A stretch of 64,000 bases of DNA from Trochalopteron elliotii (taxonomy: Eukaryota; Chordata; Aves; Passeriformes; Leiothrichidae), in assembly GCA_024734555.1 (NCBI GenBank), contig JANPWX010000360.1, forward strand, positions 732,612 through 796,611. Reading direction: 5' to 3'. The notes under the pieces are model-generated. The model saw only the letters and a program-made list of their open reading frames with translations, had not been told where the DNA came from and ran no database searches. Position 1 is the first letter of the stretch; every line of letters begins with the position of its first letter. Positions 1 to 15,100 of the stretch are shown here, one piece after another. The position numbers and the translations under genes are program-made.

Positions 1-87
1 TTAATTTAAACAACAGGACACTAAAATTCTCAAAATTACTCGCCTCATTTATGAAAGTAAGACTCACAGTAGTTAGAAAAGCATTAC

Positions 88-167
88 CTGTTGAACTATG
101 GTGTTTCCACCATTTAGAATAGCAATACCAAGTTTCAGTGTTTCAACAACCATGGGTCCTGTATGAC
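88..167 (-). CDS. RYR3: RYR3 in-window exon 43 (last in window)
   Basis: 80 nt. A split Gly is followed by [20 protein letters not shown] and NTIVQQ, ending in phase 0. Acceptor GATAG, donor GTAATG. The gene continues beyond position 1; family sequence predicts MLDYLKEKK next. Confidence 0.95.
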
Positions 168-3100
168 CTATCAAAACAAGGATATACTCCTTAAAACTTG
201 CAGTGATGAACTCTTCAATCAGAAATGCAGTCTGGAAGTTTTACTTAGTGCAGTTGTTACTGACATTTATTTTTCCTCATTAATTGTCATAAAGAAGCTG
301 TATGTGACATGTACATGATAAGTATAATGACATAAGACAACTATGTACACCTTAAAGATATCCTAGAGCATTACCTTGGCTTGCACTAATCATTTGAAGC
401 ACCATCTCAGCAGCTCCACGATCATGTAAGCGAGCTTGCTGATACAGAGTTCTCTGCTTTTCCATTTCTTTCTCCTGCATTTGGGAAGAGAAATTAGAAC
501 AGACTACAGATTGGAATGGATCCAGGAAAAATAGGAAGATGAGAAATCTGAAGTTGTTGAAGACCATCTGCCTCCAAAATCCACGGGTTGTTTGACTCCA
601 AAGCTTCAAAACACCCCATCTTTCTTTCACATGAATAACCTAGTAAACCAGCTCACTGTGTTCAGAACACAATGTGTTATGCTATTTTTGCATTTATTCT
701 AGTGGACATATTTAAAATACTCCCACATTAGATTATGAGAAGGAAATGTTATTTAAACTCTCACCTCAAATGTCTTTTCTTTTTCTTCGTCTCCCTCTTC
801 TTCTTCCTGACAGCTCTTTTATGTTAAAAACAGAAATCACAATATCTTGCTTATTAAGAAACATAATGTCTAATTTTGCCATAGTATTTCTGCAAAAATG
901 GGCAAGCAATTATTAAGGGTTTTAAGAAGATTAAAATAACCTGTAACTGTAAATATTTGTGCTCATCCACACTAAGAAGATGATATTCCCTAAAGTATGA
1001 GTATTTCAGGGTATTCATCCAATTACATACACACCCTGTAATTGCAGGCTATACATTCTTGTCCCATATCTCTATAACCATGATATTTCTCTTCACAATC
1101 AAGCTCTCATCATGAATCAGCTGTAATCAATATGTTGCAAAAACTGACTTATTTTTGACAGGCTTCAAGTATTAACTCAAAAATAATTACCCAAAGGAAA
1201 AAGATAAGTAATGGGTTTAAACTGCTCGTGAATTAATCATATGCAAAAAAAAAGTGCCAAGTGAAAAGAACAGGACTGCACCTACTGGAATTTTATGGAA
1301 TTGTTTTAACATGGGAGATTTCTCATTATAAGTATATGTAAAACTCTGAACAGCATTTGCTTCATTAAAAACACAGAGGTTACTAGTATCAAGCAGTCCA
1401 TGAAACAGAAGAAACAGAAAAGTTTTAAGAAGCATCTAAAATTAATGGGAAGCACCTGAATGTAGTGAGGGATGGAGCTTGAAGTTATATACTTACTTTT
1501 GCCATCATGGCAGAATAGGCAATATATAGAGGATCATTTTCTAGGTTGCTGTGAAGAGTAAAAAAATATTTTAAATTATTTTATGATATAGTAATATAAA
1601 GATGTCATATGCTACCTTTTTTGTTAAAAGTAATTTTATTACAGTATTCTACTTGAAAAACTATTACACTTTAAAATTGTGTCATGAATGACTTCTCATC
1701 TAAATCCAAGTCTCTAAGTTTTTACTCAAACGATTCAAACATATAGTTGTGCATTCAGTTTAGTCATGTTGGTTCATCACTGGCTGTTAAGGCGTAGAAA
1801 AGTAATACAGAGATATAAATTAGAATAATTATAACTGTCAGATGGCAAGACTATTATTCATACAGTTTTTCTGTATATGAAGCTCTGGAGTACTCATAAA
1901 AATCTAATTCTAATATTTCTAAACAATTTTTCTAATATTTCTAAGCAATCTAAAGTCAAAACAGAAACTGGCAATAAGGTTCATAAACATCAACAAAACC
2001 TTTTCTCATTTACTGAGTGAAATGTAATGAATACCAAAACCAAGAACACACATCTGTTACCAGGAGAGACCAGGGCAAGGTACTCTGATTAAACCTGCAA
2101 TTCCTGTAGAATTTGTGTTTCTATGAGAGGTCATGCTCAATCATTACTGCATTGGGTATTTACTAAGCTTTTAAAATGTCAAAAATAGTCAATATTTATC
2201 TCGATGTAAAGGTTATAGTGAGTTCAAATACATGAAAACACTAATGAAACTGAGAGGGGAAAAAGGTATTCACTGTGTACAATAATGAACTGCACTTGTG
2301 TTAAATCACTGGTAATGTTAATAAAAATTCAGTTACTGTGTGCTTTTACTCCATGGACTTTTCCACACAGCTCTTTTACCTTCTCTCTGTAAGAGCACTG
2401 CGACTAAAATAGAGGATAATCTGATGAAGTGGATCAGGATGGTTTTTCTCAGTCTCTTCTTCTTCCTCTTCATCTTTTTTTGGAGGTGTCTGTCTCAAGA
2501 TTTAGAATATAAAAGTTAAGCTTTATAAGTAAGAACAAAATTCAGTAACTAAGCTTAGGAAAGGATTTCAGTAATTTTATTCTATCCAGTTTGTATTAAC
2601 TGCCTGAATTAATCTTATTCAGGAGTTCACAGCATAACCTGCAACATTATGTGCCTGTATGACTCAGAAGAAATAAGAGTACGTGATTTTTATTCATGTT
2701 TTTTGTAACTTTAGAAGTTTCTCATTTGCAAGGTATTGAGAATAAGAAAGGGAAAATCTTGGGGAAGTGTTATTCAAGAGAAATCATGCCTCTCCAGTTG
2801 ACCCAAATTGAAAGGAACTTCTAGCTCAATTATTTCGTAGTAGAATACTGGAGTAATTTTTAATAACATCATCAGATACATCCTATTCCGACTAGTGTTA
2901 GCTACAACATTTTCATATATCGTTTCTAAGTAACCTTGGTTCAATTAATGCTCGTTATTGTAAACTTCAAACATTTTTTGGCAGTTAAAAATATAACATA
3001 GTCAGAACTGGCCAAAGATCAGACTATTACCCTTACCTTATTTGTGTTATCACACCTTTGTAGTTTTTCTAGTTATTGTAGATTTATTGTAATTACAGTA

Positions 3101-6100
3101 ATGATTGTAATTACAGAAGGTCAATTCACTTCTCTAGGAAATCTGAAAGAATTGCAGGCGCTGCTTTGATTAATGGCCTCATTCTTTCCTTTAGCAAGAA
3201 GCAACAAAGTCAAAAAAAGACTGACCATGTAATTCTCCAGAGCATGTGAAGAATGTCCCTGCCCATGGCAAGGCGGTTGGAACTAGGTGATCTCTGTGGT
3301 CCCTTCCAACCCAAACCATTGTGTGTCTCTATGATACCAGGTATAATGGGTATTTTAAAAGCATAACATGATTGTTTTTGTTAGCCCTGAAGCACTTCCT
3401 GATGCATCTGCATATGATCCATGAAGCTGTATGTTAACTTTCACAGCGTTTGGAGATTGTGGAGGTAAACTCCTTGGAGGTATTTTTGACAAGCTAACTA
3501 CATAGAGGGAAGAGAAAGAGCAGTAGGCATTCTGAAGTTTACCAATCACTTTTATCAAGTACACAGGTAAACTACATTTTTCCTGAATATGGCGGCATAT
3601 ATTTACTTCTCCTTATGATGCATTCAAAAGGAAAACAGCAAAATTAATTTGTATCAAAGCTGAAAATGTTAAAATTAGTTATGCATAAAAAAAAATTGAA
3701 AGTGAAAAGGATCAATAGTGTCAAGCTTTAAAACAAACCCCAGTATATAATATATACAAACATAGGAATTAACATAATGACAAAAATAGTCTGACTGTTC
3801 ATCTAATCCAGTTCTCTTCCCAAGAATGAGTATCACATAGCTTGTCTGAAGGATAAATCACCTTAATGCACTTCAGTGCGCATCACAGGACAAATGTCTT
3901 TCTGACCGCAGCAGAAAATGACCTTATGCTCTGAAGCATAAGGATTAATATTTTATAAGCTTATGCATACAGTACACAAAAATTAAATATAGTTTATAAT
4001 AGATACATAGAATACACACTGAAGTGGGCATTGAAATATATGCCCGATTATGTCAGTACTTACAGCCAAATCCTGAACTAGTTTCTCCTCAAATGAATAT
4101 TCCTCTGTTTCTATCCAAAAGTTCTGATAGCCATTGAGGAAGAGGTTAATAGAACGGTGCCTGGGGGGGTTGTGAAAGTGAGATCAAGAGGGGTAACGGA
4201 ACAGAGTATAACAGCTCAGATGGTTAATGGTTAGTAAGGATACATATTTGTACAATTCTGATCCTCTGATTGGTCAGTGAAACAAAATGCAAAACATAAC
4301 TAACATTCTGTGACAAATCTGCAGGTACTTTTGAACATTCCTACTGTTTTTTTACACATATATACACATAACTTTTTTATTTTGAAGGCTAAGAGAGGCC
4401 TAAAATACATATACATGAAATTGCAGGACTGATACCTTAATGCAAGCATGAGGAAAACACACACTTGAACAGACTGAGAATGAGTGCGTGGGGTTTACAT
4501 CTACAAAGTGTAAATCTAAATTACCAGATTTAGGACATCAAGACAGCAGACACTGGCCATCAACACCGAAATAATTATGAAGTGCTTTCCAGCATAACAT
4601 CTACAGACAATCACTGCCTTCTTCCACAGAAAGAAGCCTAACCTCAGCTTCTTGTCTTCCAGTTCCAAATCAGGGCAGTACTAGCATGTCCTCAAAGAAG
4701 TTGCATTAGAAAACCTGCATAAAAACCTGCTCTATAAAATGACCAATTTTAGAAAACTCTAAGTCATATTAATTGCTACTGTATACTATTCATTATTTTA
4801 AATTTCCAGAGAAAATACAGCTCATGGCAATAAAACTACATATAAGAATGGCAAAATAATTCCATCTTTACATTATTTTGGAGGAAAATTTTTTTCTGAG
4901 CTGCACTACATGAGCTTAGAAAGGCTGTTCCATGCAGCCTTTTCATTTACTTTTTATCCATTGCCACTAAAAAAAGCTACAAAAATGCACTGCATATACA
5001 CCTTTAAACACCTTTAAACACCTTTTAAATACACTGTACACAAAAATCAGTATTTTATAATGGAATAGCTATTGAGTCAACACTTTAGGCTCACTTGCTG
5101 ACACTGCTGCTGTTTTATCATCAAATTTCAAAAACTGACCAATCAGAATCCCCTCTGAAAATTGTACAAATTCATGTTTTTATGATAATATCAAATCATG
5201 GCTGGGAAGGAAGAAGTGAGCGCATAAGCAAGAGGCTCTCCACAAGTTACATTACCGTTAACTTGAGTATAAGCCTGTCATACTGAGTTTTTTCATGTAC
5301 TTTTTCCAGCCAAACACGTTGAAAGGTGCTCAGGAAGAAATTGCTAATTTTGTGTCTGAAGAAAAGCATATAGGTTTTCATTGAAGAAAGGCACAAGTTA
5401 AATTCAATAAAGTAGTCAGAAAGAATGTATTTGTAAACTGTGTTTGAAAAACTGCCATGTACAACTTTGCTGTATCTATGTGCATATACAGAGGACAGAC
5501 AATAAGACAAAGTTTTTTCAAATTAATTTCCTTAAAACATCAAACATAAATAGACACATCTCAGAGAAAACACTTATCACATAAGACACTTTTTCAAAGC
5601 CATGTACATTCAAGAAACACAGAACATGAATTAGTGCTTCCTAACTTAACTGATATTCAATTCTGTGAAAAATACAATTTTTTAAAAAATAAAGCTATTT
5701 GATTTGTATCTACAGGCACTTTCCATCAAAGGGAGTTCTTGGAATATTTATGGTAGAAATTAAAGTAATTTTTCTGTGATTTAACAAACTCCTTCATATC
5801 AACAGACATGTACATTTCTGAAATATCTTAATGAAATTCCTAGAAACTGATAGCCATTAGAGTGAGTTTTGCAGAAAATTACCTTAAGATCTGAGATTAA
5901 AATTAAACTATACTGAAAGCCACCTAAATGTCTGGAAAATTTTCAAAGGAATAAGTTTATTATTTACTGAAGATTTGTCTTTTCTAGGGTAAATGAAAGG
6001 TTATTACCATAATATTTGTTTACTGCCCTTTAAATTAATTGATTCTAGCATCAAAGTTAGAACTAACACTCCCAATACAAAACTGCGACTAAAATGAGGA

Positions 6101-9100
6101 AATAGACAAGATACAGAGCTGCACTTTAAACTCTGGCTCAAAGAGATTTAAATAGCTCCTAGAATAAATCATACCCCACTTGAAATAATCTCCCTAGGGT
6201 TCAGACATGTCTGAGCAACACTGTCAATTTAGATGATGGAGATTGTTATAATAGTGTGATAGCCTTATTTTCTTGTCAGAATCCTATGATTTATCTAGGC
6301 AAAAAAAGTGTCTAGAAGCTAGTGAGCTTTGAAACTTTGGTTTGCACCTATCGTTTGAGCAATATAACTAGAAGTTTGCTCATGGCAGCAGGGTCAGAAT
6401 AGATGACCTTTAAAGGTCCATTCCAACCCAAACTGTTCCACAAATTTAGGATTTTAAGTTCAAACTGTGTTTTCACTCTTGTCTGTTTTGGAGTGCAAGA
6501 GAACACAATTAATTGACAAAAATAGTTTTATGAGAGTTGATTTTAGCAACTACAAAATGAAATAGCTGGGTTGATTTTCCTCATATTCAAATTAGGTGTA
6601 AACTGCCCCACAAAATATGTAAAGTTTGAGAAGAAAAAGTTTGAGAAAAGTTTTTAACAAAAAAAAAATTAAAATTACAGATAATGTAAATGTTCCATTT
6701 CAATATGGTATTATTCCATATTTTATTGAAAATAACAAAGTCAAGAATTTAAAGATTCATAACCCACTTTGCCTCTTGGCAAGTGTTCATTCAACTTCAA
6801 ATATAAAAAATAGCGGGTGCTCCATAAGGCAAAAAAAGGATGAGCCCTTTTAACATTTGGCTGCTCATGCATTTATTCTAAATATTTTAAGAATTTACAA
6901 AGGCACAATATGGTTGTAAGAAAAAACTTGTTCACCAGAAGGTTGTACTGAAATGGTATTTCTTCATACCAGTTCTTCTTGTTTTGCCAAACACAGCTCT
7001 TGAAGAGGGAAGGGTTGATACTGGCTGGTTCGTTATGTTGTATTTAATCCCCTCCATTTCTCTGGTTCTTTAAAGATGGCTTGGTGGTAGCATGAGAACT
7101 TGGAGAAGTTACTGTAGTCTAGAAATACTCATTTTTGTAAAGGAAGGTTGTGTGCTTTTTATGGTATAAACTGGTTTTTTATTTGTCCTGTGCAAATCTA
7201 ATATTCCTCCAGTGTGTTAGTGACACAGCTACAGTTCTTTAACTAAAGACCTTTTCACCAAATGTTTAAATTGGCTTTAATAAAGTCATTTAAAAATCCT
7301 ACACAACTTTTCAGTTAAATGCTTTGCCAAAAATCTTTGAATAATAATATTAAACACAAAAAGTGAAACATTGTAGAAAGTGAGAAGCAAACCTAATTAA
7401 AGACGTGCTTAACCTCTATCTGAATAAAACTCAGATTTTTTGAGAAGAAAAAGAGTAAAGAAAGCTACTCCAGTGCCATATGATCTTAATATTCTGCTTA
7501 AATCAATAGATGGATCCATGCACAAGATGCATTTTTATCTTGGACTTTGTGGTATCCACATTCAACAGGAACATGAAGCAGAGCAACACAGAAGACTAAA
7601 ATATCATCCTGCAGTACCCTCTGCACTGCTCTGCCTCAATATTCGCTTTAATTAATGTAACATTCTGAGGTTGTATCTTAAGATTGGCCCAGACAAGCTA
7701 CAGAGCATGAAGTGTTTATGCAAGAGGAGAAGATGAACAAAACAAAATTAAAAAAAAAAAAAAAGAAGAAGAAGAAAATAATAAAAACACAGAAGACTAA
7801 AGAGTAAAAAGAGCAACCAATCAGAGACAAAAAATGGACAGAAACAGCAACATCTTAATGATTTTCATAGATAAGTTGAGAACTATACAGAATAACTGAC
7901 AAAAATGAAGCATGTAATTCTTATAGTGTCTTCCCACTCAGATTTTTTGTCATGAGATGACTGTTTTGCTACTGAAAGGAATTAGCTTATGACTAATCAA
8001 TCCTTGTCTCTTAAAATTACATACACCTAACAATCAACAAACACATAAGTAAACACACAAGCAGTATTTGCACTCGGTAAACAATGCAAACAAAGGTTAT
8101 GAAGAAATAAACCTTTCAGCCACTTACCTTGGCAGGTTGTACAATGGTGCCATTCTGAAGCATGCAACAACAGCCCTTTTGCGTTGTTTTGACAAGAGTT
8201 TGTGCCAAACAGCTTTTTTTGATCTCAGTGGTTGTTCAACCTATGGGAGAGTATCTTCTAGTATGTGCAATGGAAACTTTTCAACTTTCATCCAAAATTT
8301 TCTATTCAGCTAGTGGTTAGCTAGTTAGCAAAGTAGGAAATGTTACTAATGCTTTGCACCATCTGGAAAAAAAGTGTTCTTTTGGGGCTTGTTTTTTTAT
8401 TAATAAGGAAAAATCCTGAGGACCTTCTGTACAGAAATCTCTCAGTTTATTCAGACAACTTCGAGATGCTAGAATACCTTATGTGTGGGACTACTTGGTA
8501 AATTTCAAAAATTGCTGGTTTGTCTGTTTCTAACAATGTATACTCAGTTATTCATGTGAATGTATTTCTGTGCTATATCACTTGTGAATGGAGTGGATTA
8601 ACTTTATGTAGGAAGAGTACAAAAGCCTTCCTATATTTAAATTGCATCATTTGGATGAACAGGAAAGCAACTCAAAAGTTGCTACAGCATCCCATGATGC
8701 AGAAATAGGAGACAGGCTAAACTCAGTATATTGAAAATAAGTGCACAAGCAAACACCTCTTCCTAAAATCACATAGTTTTCAGATACTGTATGGAGATGA
8801 TTTGTGTAATATACTTCTTGTAACTGTTCATCCAGTTTTGCAAAATATATCCTGAGTTTTCCCTGCAACTAAATGGAGGCACTTCAACAGATTGCATTGA
8901 AAACTTTGCATATATACACATCTGCATGTGCATGGGTATGTGCATGCACACATATGCAAAATCCTAAGTTTTATCTGTATCTGAAATGATCTCTGCAAGG
9001 AAAAATCTCAGGTTTTTTAAAATGAACACAGTATAGACATTTGGCTTTTTACCTGCTCCAGATGATACAGAGCAGCTGATATCCTCTGCACACGTTCCAC

Positions 9101-12100
9101 GTTTTTCTCAGGGTCAGTAGGTCCATCACTCTTTAAAATGTCTTTGTACAGATTTAGCTGCCATTTCACAGCTGGATCATCAGACTGAAACACAACATAT
9201 TTCATTTTTAAGCTGCTGTATGAAGGCACTGAATTTGACCAACACCAATTCTACTCCCATAGTATAATAAAGGATGCTATAAATACTTTCAGACCAAATT
9301 ACCATCTGCTAGCTGCTCAGAAAAATGGCATTGATTCTACATATTATTGGGCAATTGAACTTAATTCTTAAGCAAGGTTCTGTAGTTTTATTTCCTGAAG
9401 CTAAATAAAGTACCTGGAAACTTTTTTTATTCCACTTAACTCCATTAAAAATAAGGAAGAAGATTTACTACTGAGATTGAATTTAATTTGAAGAGCCTTT
9501 GTACCTAGTGTGTAAAGCTGTTTTTTGTAGTCTGAAAAAGACAGCTGGAATTTCAGTGGATTAAGAGTTAGAGCCAAAGTTTTTGGGTTTTGTTTGGTTT
9601 TTTGTTTATTTTTTTGCAGACAGAAATAGGAAAACCACATGAAATTACTTCTTGCGTCCATTTTAATGTATGCAAGCACAAATTTTTAGCAGACAGTCAA
9701 CTTCCATGACAGATAAATAAGTTACTCTTATTGTGTTCAAACACTGTAGGCAATGATCTAAATGATTTTTAATTTTCAGATTGATATGGAGGACTCCATA
9801 ATGGTATTACCTTTGACAGTGTATTAGGCATATGAATTTTAGGAATATAAATGTACTTGTAAAACTCACCAGTGCTAAGATGAGACAAGCTGTTTGTATT
9901 TTATTATAGTCACTTTCAAATGTATATATTCTTAGAAATATCTAATTTAATTACTAGTGAAAGCTAAATTCAAGAAGAAAACCTCAAGTTGTAGAGTTTC
10001 AGTTTTATTTTTTTCTTGGATCAAGTTGATTCTAAGTAATTAGAGCTTTAAGACTACCAGTATCTCAATTCTTCATGCTTGTCCCATTCTACAGATTTCT
10101 GGAAACTTGAATATACCAAAAAAAGCTACAAATAAGTCATTTATTGCAATGAAGTGTCATGAAAAATAATGAAATAATGTTAAAATGGAAACCTTTCTAA
10201 TAGCTTTTTGGATTATCTTTTTTAATGTATCACAATAAAAAAATACGGTTGCACCTTCTGTGTTTTAAAAGTGCACATCGGCATCTGTAAGACAGATTTT
10301 TTTGTATTACCTTTTCCTGCAAGTGTAAGTTGTTGCGTAAGTGTTCCTTGACTTCCTCGTCTGTGTCCCTCTGTAGAAAGGTAGAAGAGTCTTTTTCAAT
10401 TCAGATTATGATTAATTTCGTAAGAACTTTTACAACATAGAACAGCTTATATTTCATTATTGAAATTTAACCTCTTTTGCTTTCAAAGTATGTAAAATAC
10501 CAGAAGGGGCAAAGGTTTTTTTTAACCATAAAACAAGGGTTAAGGTTTGAAGGGAATTAAAGCTAACTAATTGTAATTCAGTATTTGGTGCAAAAGAACA
10601 TGAATATATAAAACTGCACATGCAATAGAAATGAAAAATAACATGGAAAAATATGGCAGCTGTAGTACACATATTTTTTTAAAAAGCAAAATAATTAGCA
10701 GCTATAATTGCTTATAGTACATACAGATATTTAATAATATTGACTGCATGGATATCTAGCTTCAGAATTCAGTTTAGAAAGTTCTGCTTAATTTTCATTA
10801 AAAAATAATAAAAGCACACACTTACATGGCTATATCTAGTCTTAGCCAAAGAGATGAGCTCTTGGTCTCCAGGAGTGCACATATTCAAACCAATGGGAAG
10901 CATCTTTTTAAGTGCAGCCACAATCAAGGAAGTTTGTATGGAATACAAATCCCCTCTACGTTTTGATTTCTTCCTCTCTTGATCTTGCCCTCCAGACTAT
11001 AAGTTTAAAAAAAAAGGGGTGGGGAAAGAAAAGAAAAGAAAAAAAGAAAAATTACTTTAATTCTCTGATCACACACTTCTCCAGCACCCTCTTCCCCTAA
11101 TGGTCCAAGGAAACTATGTTCCTAATGTAGTACAAATAATTAAAAATGCTACACTAGAGGAAGGGTGTAGAGTCTTGGGCAGGAAATGTAAAGGAATACT
11201 TTTGGTGTGCAACAGTGCAGAAAATGTAGTAACAGTAATGTTGTAATAGGATTCTCACACTTTTGTGTGCATTCATACATATGATTTTGACAATACTTTC
11301 TGGATCTTACCTTTCAAATCAGAAACAACCCTAAAATTAAAAGCTGAATCACTCTCATGGGACACTCTCATTTGTCTAATGTTACAGAGACAAATTCACA
11401 ATGTTTACATTTTTGTAAGAGATTTATATAAAGATAGTTATCCAGGGTCTGAATGAATGAATATTGCCTGACCTGTCTCATCTGATAAAGAGTATTAATT
11501 AAAAGAATTTGATTCAGTGTAATAAAATGCCAATGAATTGGTGCCTCTGGGAAAGTACTGCCCTTTGGCTTTGGATAATAGTAAATTTGGGACGAGAAAA
11601 TAAAATTTCGTATCTTTGGATATCATCAGTACTTGGAAAAGAAAAGCAAAAGAGACAGAAGTAAACAGCACAACAGAATGACATCTGCCTTATTTTTTTA
11701 TGACAGACACTATACAACATATTTCACACCCAACTTTTCCTTTATGAGACAGAGAACCAAAATCTTTCAAACAGACCCATATATTTAAAGAACACACAGT
11801 AAACAGCAACAACACCAAACAGCCCAGTTCTGAATTCTGTACCCAGATTAAACTCCTACTATATTCAAGGGGAGTTTTATTTAAGATAAGATTTCAGGAC
11901 TAGGCCTCCAGGCTTGTACAACACTACAAAATAACAAATGCTTTCATTTAACCCCTCCACATCCTTTTCCTTCTGTCAATTATGATTTACAAACTACTTT
12001 TCTTACAATATATTGTGTAGTTCCACATAAGAATACAGCAGAATCCATTGCTATTCATTATTTCCCAATTAATTCCTCACTATTATCACAGTAATCACTG

Positions 12101-15100
12101 GAAGAAAAAAGGCAGGTGTACATATTCTATTTGGTGATAAATTTTGGCAAATTCTATCTTCTAGGTGGTGAATCTCTATGTACATAGCTCGTGGTAAGTT
12201 TTTTGCAAGTGCGAGGGAACACGCAATGGATGTGGCTTCCTTTCTTAAGGAACTAACAATGGCAGGAGAGTACTTTGCCTCAAAGCTTTGCTTTTCAAAG
12301 TGCCTTAAAAACAGTGATGCAATGGCTTTAATAATGACATTATTTGTACTCTACATTGACAGAAGACAAACAAATCCCACAATGTATCACTGTATTCCAG
12401 TGGCGTCACTATGCATCTTAAATAAGGAATAAAAAAATTTGTAATAGACATATTTTTAAAAGAAAAAAGGAAAAGGAAAGATAATGGTTTCTGCATCTTT
12501 TACGCCAGTGGAAATTTTGCACATCCAATTTTCTTTACGTTCATTTGAAATCAGTAAGATTGGTGAACCTTAAAACTAGAGAATTTTCAGAGCATGAAAA
12601 GATTCATTCTGCCTTTGCCATAAATTCTGCTGTCTGTAAATTCCCTTCTCCAGCTGGTAAATGTATTAGTAGAGTCACAGACTGAAACCTAAATGACAAT
12701 GTTTTTGTTTTTCTTTCGGTTCTAATATGCACCTATGCACACATAATACCTGCTTTACATATGTAAAAAGCATTAAATCTGATCTATTTTGCCTAAATAA
12801 TTAACTGGGCTAAAAGGACCTCAACAGGAGGAATGATATAATTTGGTTGCCTAAAAGTGTGTAATGATCTTACTTGTCTGAGGATTTAAACACACAAATG
12901 GATATTTCTGAAAAAAAAAACATATACCAAAAACCAATTACAGATTCTTTGGTAGATGAATAAAAGCTAAATATACAATATAAAGGAAGAAATACTTTAT
13001 TTACATTAAAAGATCAGCTAAAACTGGTTAAGATTATGGAGTTAATATTTTTTGTATTTCCATCCCTCTTTGAGCTTCAGTTCTTTGAGATTACTATGAG
13101 GGCAGTGATTTAATCCTACTCCATGTACCTGGAGAAGTTTGACAATAGCAAAGCATGAAATCAGGTTATTAGTTTAACAGAGCCTCTCTTTTTAACTCAT
13201 GTCTCAGGTTTAATTGATTAAAAGCTCTTCACAGCACCATGTGTGCTTCTCAGCACACAGGGTGAAGGAAAGGATGAAAGGGTTTACTCTCCATTTTGCT
13301 GCTTATTCTGCTTCACCAATGAAGAAAGCTCCATAGGTCAGAAAGTACTAATCTACATTAGAAATTCATATTTTAAAAAAAAGAATATGAATGATGCAAA
13401 GGAAAATGACCTATAATTCACTGGAGGAAAAGAAATCTTCAAATACATTAAATACATAAAAGAAATAAGGGTTATTCAAAAGCTTTGTCACACCTCGCAC
13501 CTTTAGCAAAGACCATTTTACTTTTGGAAAAAGGTAGGATTTGAACTATGTATCTTATTTAAACTTCTTGGGTTTAATACAATCTTGTACTCATCTACAG
13601 ATGGGGTAGAGGTTACAACATATTTCTCCCAAATATTCTTCTTGAATATCATAAGCCAAATACATCTTTTGAATGACTCTACTTAGACCTTTCTTTTACA
13701 GTGTCTACTTCACTATTTTAACAAAAAAATAGAATGCAGAAGAACAGCAGAGGCAGAATGTAAATCTAAAATGATTACAAAAGGTCACTTTAAGACATTT
13801 TCGGATTAAGCAATATTTAGGAGTGCCAACAGGAATTTCATCTGCTCTGGTCAAAGACTGCCACTTTAGCTGGGACAAAAATTATAGTGGGTGGAACCTG
13901 GTGCTTCACTTTGTGACGCCACTGCTATGATCAATGGAAAGAGTGCTTGAGCCTGATCATCTCTAAATCTAAAACAAAGACACATCATGCACTTTGACCT
14001 GTACCTTTACTTGCATGGCCTGTATGAAAAAAAAAATAAAGGGAAAAAAACAAACATAAGTAAAAGAGATGAAAGGATGATAATTTTACAAGTTACTTAT
14101 AAACATACTCAGCTTTATGAGGACAGTAAAAATATAATAAGGTCATAGCTAAAACAATAGACTGCAAATGCATAACCAAATGAGATCTTAGTGAAATCAG
14201 CTTAATCTTTATTGAATGATTGAACTTCTGAATTTCTGTTGCTGTTCTACCACACACTTCCATGTATTGCTTACACATATGAGGACATCCAGTAAGTTAA
14301 CCTATCAATACACTGATTACTGCATCTTTTACTGATTTTGTTAAAAGAAGAAAGGTGTCTGGAATTCAGGATAGTCCAGGAATGAAAAATATTCACATTT
14401 TCACAAAAATAGCTCTACCTCTTTTCCCCACCAAAATATGTTTTGAAAAAACTGTGTTTAGAAATCAAACTATGATTGGCAAGGTGTAGCACAATTTACA
14501 GATCTACTTTCCCATTGCATAGCTTATTATTCTTTTGAAGACAGCCTGAAAGAAAACTTTAGCTTGCACCTCTCAGCAGCACCCATTCTGAGAATAATAT
14601 TATAAACTCAGCTGTAACTTTCATACATACAGAGGATTTTTTCCCGTTTGTTGTATTAATACCATAAATACACTTAAATAAATATATATTCCCTAGTAAA
14701 AATTATAGTATAATTGTGTCCGCAAATCTTAACAAAATAAGAACAAAACCATTTATTTATGGTAAAATAAAATAAACTATTACTGAAAAGAGTCCTCAAC
14801 CAGCCATAGGAAAATACTATAGAAAATTGTTGGTTAAAAACAAGCAAAAAAAAACACACACAAGCTCTCACTTCTGTCATTGCTAATAGTAACTTCATTT
14901 TCTTGTGATACCTGAATAAGTTTTGAAATGTTGATGTCAATCTATTATCAAAATATTTTTATAGCCTACTCGATTTATATGATATAGTAAGAAAAACAGG
15001 TACAAGTCAAGAAAAACGAAAGACTAATATTCAAATTAAATGTTAGAATCTTGGCATCTTAGAATCTTTAATACCTTAGACAAATAGCAAATTTGAATTT

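Larger units (their letters stand above)
4161..8127 (-). other. RYR3 intron 37-38
   Basis: 3,967 nt. It holds a three-copy short tandem (4997-5027), a CR1 tail (6375-6436) and an A-rich tract (7749-7780). The remainder is AT-rich with no gene seen. Confidence 0.9.

Noticed and set aside
4530..4565. Short match (CAGCAGACACTGGC) shared with 26860-26873, possible dispersed repeat
   Set aside because: Fourteen matching bases are expected by chance in 64 kb and the flanks do not align.
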